Source: Chrysopilus asiliformis (Eukaryota > Arthropoda > Insecta > Diptera > Rhagionidae). From it: 64,000 nt of DNA. How positions within the stretch are numbered: the stretch's first letter is position 1; each line of letters starts with the position of its first letter. Positions 59,001 to 64,000 of this stretch are shown here, in pieces. The stretch is taken from assembly GCA_964034945.1 (NCBI GenBank), contig OZ035963.1:62469182-62533181 (forward strand), in the 5' to 3' direction. A program made the translations under genes and the position numbers. Under the pieces are notes generated by a model. The model did no database searches. It saw only the letters and a program-made list of their open reading frames with translations, and was not told the origin of the DNA.

Positions 59001-59690
59001 TAAGTTTTTTTTCACCAAATATTAAACTTAAAAATGTAATTATTCAATATTTAAAATTAATCTCGATTTATAAAATCATAAAAACTTAATGTTCTGTGAT
59101 GTTGGAAAACAAATTTTAATTTTTTTTGTAACTTTAATAAAAAAAAAACGATAAACAATGATTTGTTTATTTTGCTTGCATGCATGAACCCCCCAGAAAC
59201 ATTTCACAAACATCTTAGATTATCATTTGTTTTAGAGAAATTGAAAGACATCGGATACAGCTACAACCACAGTCGTACCATGGTGTCACAGATTTCAATT
59301 GCCGAATACAACCAGCATCAACGTTCGCATCCCGAGCTAACCAGTCCCCGCCTCAGTTCGATGGGGGCTATCCACACAAATATGCCAACCAATACTATTA
59401 CCAGCAGCAGCAACAACAACAACTCTATCAACAACAACACTCACCGAAATTCAAATCCAATCAACATCAAATCAACAGCAATGGCCTCGGACAACAGCAA
59501 CAATATAAATATTCACCCAGGCCCACTTCCAAATCTAACAATTTCCGCAATAGCGGAGGAGGAGGTGCCCGAAGATACCAACCCTACTACCGCGACGACG
59601 ATGGACGACCAATCCCAAACGAAAGACATTCCAGATAATATTAACAAAAACATTCTAATCCATGCCAAAGCCAAAGATATCAATAAGTAA
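53043..59690 (+). CDS. moody: Rhodopsin-class GPCR, moody/Tre1 group
   Basis: Seven-TM receptor; Drosophila Moody acts in the glial blood-brain barrier, Tre1 in germ-cell migration. Coding exons: 53043-53176, 55855-55995, 56261-56431, 57079-57824, then the last exon from 59236 (tail A, stop 59690) or 59238 (tail B, stop 59638). Tail A gives 548, tail B 530 residues. TM1 ITGIFGNLLTVIALL, TM2 with LCIADCIFCSIVLPF, TM3 ending in NRY (148-150, split by an intron) in place of DRY, TM5 FIIAFLIPCLIIIGCY, a long ICL3, TM6 FLSFVACYLPITVI and TM7 CINPIIYVI. The NRY motif and HHSSYSRIYKQHW are typical of moody/Tre1; the basic ICL3 phrase ATKQNSIPNN and the tail favour moody. If the last intron is retained the frame ends at once (HGGK, TAG 57830). 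The first ATG is 3 nt after an acceptor, so a 5' UTR exon exists upstream. Confidence 0.85.
56568..56740. repeat. Dispersed repeat, copy 2 (in moody-like intron 3)
   Basis: CGGACGGAGAGACGG, TGGTGTAGTTAATTTTTGTGT and GCGTTACAAACGGTATGG in the same order as at 13930-14155. Confidence 0.55.
56892..56964. repeat. Hairpin in moody-like intron 3
   Basis: AGATGTGGACAGCATTGTTC.AGGACATTTTT and its near-complement around an 8-10-bp loop: about 30 bp of imperfect stem. Confidence 0.7.
59236..59690 (+). other. Dual-frame terminal exon of the moody-like gene
   Basis: The intron ends TTTTAGAG: two AGs two bases apart (59234-59235, 59236-59237). Splicing at the first gives tail A, 151 residues, Asn/Ser/Thr-rich, from EKLKDIGYSYNHS to KAKDINK. 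Splicing at the second shifts the frame and gives tail B, 133 residues, Gln/Tyr/Arg-rich, from EIERHRIQLQPQSYHG to PNERHSR (stop TAA 59636-59638). The third frame stops at its third codon. I read both frames base by base and found no stop before those given. Confidence 0.8.
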
Positions 59691-61132
59691 ATAAATTACT
59701 ATTGTTATTAATTTAATGCAAATAATAGATTTTAGATGAATTGAATTTAATGCTAAGAATTGGAATTACTATTAGAAATGATATTAACATTGTTGAAAAA
59801 TAATTATTTTGTGCCTTATATGAGTATATTCAACCACTACTAGGCATATAAGGTACTGAAAATCTAAATTTAGTGTAAGAATGATAAGATTTTAGTGAAG
59901 AAAAAAAAAGAATACTCCACTTGACTACATGATATTCATGACTATATAAAAGTGGTTAGCTTTTGTCTACTACAAATTTGCTTTATATTTTTATCATTTC
60001 CTGTGTTTAATTTATTTGCCTGTAGATTAGAAAGAATATTTTTTTTGTTATGTATTAAATAAAAATTTTTATGTGCCTATAATTTTTATGCGAATGGTTT
60101 TTTGGTGGTGAAATATTAGTGGTAGTGAATGTCTAGAATTCTTGTTTGAATTTTCAGTATTTTTATATTCATGTTTTACAGTTGGTCATAAAATACGAGT
60201 ATATCACGTCGAATATTCCTATTATTACCAAACGAGCGTGAAAAGCAATGTTGGAAATATAGAGAAAAAGGTAAACGAAGGGGGAAGGGTTCAAAAATCA
60301 CATAAAAAGCGTATTTTATGTGCAGGTTCGTTTTACCAGCGGAGTAACTCAAGGTGCAACACACCAGAACTATGTTCATATTTTTAGGTTCGCAATTTTT
60401 TGCAGAAATTCTTTTTTTTAATGAAAAAACAGCAGAAATATTTTTTTTATAGATTTTTAAACTTTATCTCAAAGGCTGCTTAAAAATTTGCTAGCTAATA
60501 ATCTTCAGTGATGGAGCATTTGTGCGAACTCGAATATAACATCGAAAAAATAAATCCAAATTTTGACAACTTTTTTATTTTGCAATTCGTGGAGAAATTT
60601 AAGCAAAAATCGCAAGTGTAAATGGCGCCCTAAAGTTTTGGAGTTGTCACTCAAAAATTCATAGAAATTGCAATTTTTTCCGTAAAAGGTTGATTTTTGG
60701 ATAATTTTAAAGATAATCAGTTCTACTGCAAATAACTTTATTTAGTAAAAATGTACGGAAATGGTAATAAAAAAAAAATCTTTTGCTTGGCTGCATATTC
60801 GAGTAATCGCAACTGATTTTTTCTGACCGTAACTGATTTGGCAAACATGATCCAGGCCTAAAAAAATCATATTGAAAATCCGAGAATAATCTACAAACAA
60901 ATTCACCTAAGATTTTTTGTAGTACTTTTTATTGTGGACATGAAGTTGGAAAGCACCTATTATTAATTTATATCCAATCAATTCCGATATTACAGCATTA
61001 GGTATAACTTTTTTCTAAATCCACTGCGATTTGAAACATTTACAAGAAAAAAAATCCACGCCATCACATAAGTGTATATTTTATTAAAACGTCAAAGAGA
61101 AAATAAAGTTAAAAATAATTTGGCAAAATAAA
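59691..61132. other. Convergent 3' region of moody-like gene and secreted-peptide gene
   Basis: AATAAA at 60058-60063 is a likely poly(A) signal for the receptor. On the minus strand AATAAA (plus 61080-61085) lies about 50 bases after the stop of the peptide gene. Between them is AT-rich DNA; the open frame at 60142-60387 has no support. Confidence 0.6.
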
Positions 61133-61446
61133 TTAGAGTTTCAGGTGGTTTAACGCGTTAACATTAAGATCAATTAATTGTTTTCCATCTTTCCGCTTTT
61201 CCACTGATTTTTCTTTTGTATAGGTTTTTTGTGAATAACTGTTATATTCGTCTCCGTCCTTATAAGTTCCAGAAGATTCTGTTACGACATGATCGTCCGT
61301 TTCATATGGAAAATCATTGTTACAATCGCAAGCTTTTACCAAGTGCAAGAAGACTAAATTCAGAGGATATTCATGTTATAATTGTTTAAAAAAAAATATT
61401 CATTACCTGCAGTAAGAAGAATAATCGCGACCGATAATTTAACCAT
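61133..61446 (-). CDS. Small secreted peptide precursor, unknown family
   Basis: Two coding exons, 61446-61407 and 61353-61133, join in frame (intron 53 bp, GT-AG) to 261 nt, 86 residues. The N-terminus is a textbook signal peptide (MVKLSVAIILLTAVFLHLV) ending near KA/C, which would leave a mature peptide of about 65 residues starting CDCNN. The mature part is hydrophilic: acidic at first (ETDDHVVTESS), then Tyr/Lys-rich with a KR pair (SVEKRKDGK), ending LNHLKL. It has only two cysteines, as CxC at the new N-terminus. A TATA box is 45 bases upstream of the ATG and AATAAA is 50 bases after the stop, so the unit is compact and complete. I do not recognise the family; an immune-induced, neuropeptide-like or accessory secreted peptide would all be guesses. 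Confidence 0.72.
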
Positions 61447-61490
61447 GCTGAGACGTTTTAAAAAATATTTGAAATAGTTTCAAAGTTACC

Positions 61491-61498
61491 TTTTTATA
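61491..61498 (-). promoter_or_regulatory. TATA box of the secreted-peptide gene
   Basis: TATAAAAA on the minus strand, 45 bases upstream of the start codon. A transcription start about 25-30 bases downstream (near 61465) would leave a 5' UTR of about 20 nt. Confidence 0.65.
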
Positions 61499-61873
61499 CA
61501 CTTCGTTGGCCACATGTTTAATTAATAAAAAAAGCAAATAATTTTTTTATTTTAATATGAAAAACATGTTAAAATAATTTTAAATACATTTCATGGCAAA
61601 TAAAAATATAATTCTTTGTTAAAATTTCATATTTGTTTACAATTTCTTCCTTAGAAGCTATTTTGAATTCAATAATTTCTGTGAATGGTTTAAGAAATGT
61701 TGCTGATTAATACATTAATATGAACTTTGAAAAGGCATTTGAAAAAGACGTCGTTAAAAATTAGATCGTAAAATAAGTTAGCACCAGTGAACACAAAATA
61801 AATTTTTTAATTTCTTTGAAAATTTATTGAATTTTATTTTAATTTTTTGTTATTCGATGAGTTTGATATTTGT
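61499..61873. other. Spacer between parvin 3' end and the secreted-peptide promoter
   Basis: Two minus-strand AATAAA words (plus 61823-61828 and 61833-61838), 36-50 bases after the parvin stop, are probable parvin poly(A) signals. Nothing else is seen. Confidence 0.6.
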
Positions 61874-63876
61874 TTAAGCTGCATTACGATATTTGGTGAA
61901 TAGACTGTAAAGAACACGCAGAGTCGATTTCAAATCCATGTTGACCACATCTGCAAGATGTTTTTGGGATTAAATTTAGATTTTTCTTTAAAAAAATTAA
62001 AAAAAAATCACCTTCAGGTCTTGCCTTTGGCTTTGGCAATCCAACATCCTGCATTAATTCGAATGAAAATCCAACATTATGAACCATTTGATCGATTTCC
62101 TTCGGTGTTAAATGGAATTCATAAAGAGGCACAAAGAAGCCACCAAGTAGACCCATTAACAAGCATAAAAACACTCCGTCACGGAAATCTGTACTCAAAT
62201 CGGTCACCTCGAAGTTCAATTTGCATAAATGCTTATTAACGAAAGTCACGAGGGACTTCTTAACCACTGCCAATTTGTCGGGGGCACAATCAAATAACGT
62301 GTCGAAGGCATCCTTTTCACATCGCATACCAACGTCATCGTATTGTGATGTTATCTGCTCTTGATAGTGTCTGGAAAGAAAAGGGTGTGGTGAAAAATTT
62401 TTACAGCCGAACATCGATAAGCCGAAATAGAATAAGAAGACAAAAATTCGAATTATGACATCGATTTTGGCATATGAAGGTTCAAGGGGGCTGAAATTCG
62501 AATTTATGAGGTTCGACTTATCGAAATTCCACTAGATTATCTTCGAATTCGGTAATCAATCCCTTCTCAACTTACTGTGCATTCAAAACAGTGCCGTTTT
62601 TCTGTGCGACGACAATTGTAACGAAAACATTCTCCGGTAGACGAATTGGTGCTCGGAAATGACGTACCAAAGCGACCAAAAGATGTAAAATCGCAACAAT
62701 ATTCTTCGAGTGGACACTTTCAACCGACCATTTGGGGATTTTGTGATGAAGTCCGAGGGTCTATTAAGAAAATAGTTTGAAAATCATAATTTCAAAATTA
62801 GAAACAACAATTCTTTAAGTTTTATAGAAAAAATTTGGCTTTTTTGATTAAAAAAAAAACTCACATGGTTAACAGCATTTAAGACGATTTTCAGTTTTTG
62901 ACGTTGTCCTTCTTCAGATTGCGTGACTTCAAGTACGTCCAACTTCTTGCCAGTCAGTTTTTCCCACAGTTTATGAAGGACCTGAAAAATTCAATCATTT
63001 TGCAAGTGAAAATATCTTAGATTCTATTTTTCCATAAACAAGTCATAGGGTAGACAAATTTCATAAAGAAATTGCTTACTTGACCATCATACAAGTCCTC
63101 TTCGATATTTTGTACGATAATTCTTTGTTCAGCGAGTTCATCATTGATCCAATCGATTAAGATCTGTTGCAGCTCCTTGACTTGAGGATCGTTCAAGGAT
63201 TGAGGTTGAATTACGGCACGTTGTTCGAGGTCTCCTGCAAATTGAGAAAAAACATTTCAATACAAGTTGTTTTAGAAAAAATTCGTAATTAATTTACTCA
63301 ATTCATAGTCCTCTGGCGGGATATCGATGATATTTGGATGTCCAGGTGAGTCGATTGCGTACTTTCCTTCAGCCTGGACTTCTTGTACTGAAAAAAATTA
63401 TTTATTTTTTAATTGTTCCATTTGTTTTGAAACCGCGCAGGAGTTCTCATAACTTTTGAATTAGGCCAACCAAAAATACAGGAAAAATTAAGCAAAATAT
63501 ATGAAAATAATCAAGGTTGCAAACTTTTAAGCAGATTTTTGATACCAAGACTTTCGATTGGAAAAAAGTGCATGAATAAATCGAAATTCCAGTAAAATAT
63601 CTAAATGTAAACATTTTTTTCTTAACGCATCACCAAAAAGGTGACTAATGCCATAAATGGAACTAAATAATTTCAATGCCAATAAAAAAACACTTTTAAA
63701 GCGCAAAATTTACCTTCCTTGATACGCTTCTTCCTGCCCAAAGTTCTAAAATAAAGTAGAAAAATTGTAAGTTTATAATTTTGAATTGCTTTAATTGATT
63801 TTTACCCAATTTTGTCCCAAAAACTTTCCTCTTTGTCGGGGGATTTCGGATTGGGCGACTTTGGACGATTGGACAT
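61874..63876 (-). CDS. parvin: Parvin (integrin-linked kinase partner, two CH domains)
   Basis: Focal-adhesion adaptor of the IPP complex (ILK-PINCH-parvin), linking integrins to actin. Eight coding exons in transcript order: 63876-63806, 63745-63714, 63387-63298, 63234-63080, 62981-62865, 62760-62576, 62370-62012, 61950-61874. They join in frame to 1086 nt, 361 residues (vertebrate alpha-parvin about 372). Seen: N-terminal SPKSPDK region and KKRIKE; CH1 from about residue 90 with LIDWINDELAEQRII, EEDLYDGQ and KLTGKKLDVLEVTQSE; WSVESVHSKNIVAILHLL; CH2 with VTFVNKHLCKLNFEVTDL, FRDGVFLCLLMGLLGGFFVP and FELMQDVGLPKPKARPE; and the typical end LKSTLRVLYSLFTKYRN. All parts are intact. Start is the first ATG of exon 1; only 124 bases of upstream DNA are in the window. 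Confidence 0.97.
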
Positions 63877-64000
63877 TTTTCACACTTGAAACTTTTCGCT
63901 CACTTCCTGTTTACGTTTCTTGCTAAAATTCTAGTGAAAAGGCACTTTTCTATAAATTGAATGAAAAACTTTGTTTAGACTGAGATTTTTTCAATATTCA

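Noticed and set aside
1..64000. CRISPR arrays, bacterial operons, rRNA and complete tRNA genes
   Set aside because: None found; the window is plainly eukaryotic nuclear DNA.

Overview
This is a eukaryotic, AT-rich window from an insect, most likely a dipteran. Evidence: multi-exon genes with short GT-AG introns (often 50-70 bp), insect-type gene families, AATAAA poly(A) signals, and dense small non-autonomous DNA transposons. The dipteran call rests mainly on a moody-like receptor with an alternatively framed tail and on a cabeza-like protein; the species cannot be named from sequence alone. All exon models below were made by eye from splice consensus, reading-frame continuity and remembered family sequences.

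Layout. 2-538: 3' end of the chaperonin gene CCT6 (+), then a Helitron remnant. 1550-4037: WRAP53/TCAB1 (-). 4967-8931: a ~4 kb nested palindrome. 9433-12962: a DUF4806-type gene (+) whose first large coding exon is triplicated and whose start codon appears split by an intron. 16403-20088: FUT8 (-). 20089-28437: gene-poor, several MITEs. 28438-29564 and 30975-32370: tandem organic solute transporter alpha-like genes (+). 32892-33827: proteasome subunit alpha-3 (-), divergent from the cabeza/FUS-like RNA-binding gene at 34713-43599 (+), which has two 3-4 kb introns full of MITEs. 43600-53042: gene-poor, palindromes and MITEs. 53043-59690: a moody-like GPCR (+) whose last exon is open in two frames behind a tandem AGAG acceptor. 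61133-61446: an unrecognised small secreted peptide gene (-). 61874-63876: complete parvin (-).

The genes do not form a pathway. They are housekeeping (chaperonin, telomerase/Cajal body factor, core fucosyltransferase, proteasome), membrane transport, RNA binding, glial/germ-cell GPCR signalling and integrin adhesion genes. The most notable biology is the dual-frame receptor tail, the triplicated symmetric exon with a split start codon, the orphan secreted peptide, and the range of inverted-repeat elements, including two TTAA-flanked (piggyBac-like) MITEs.
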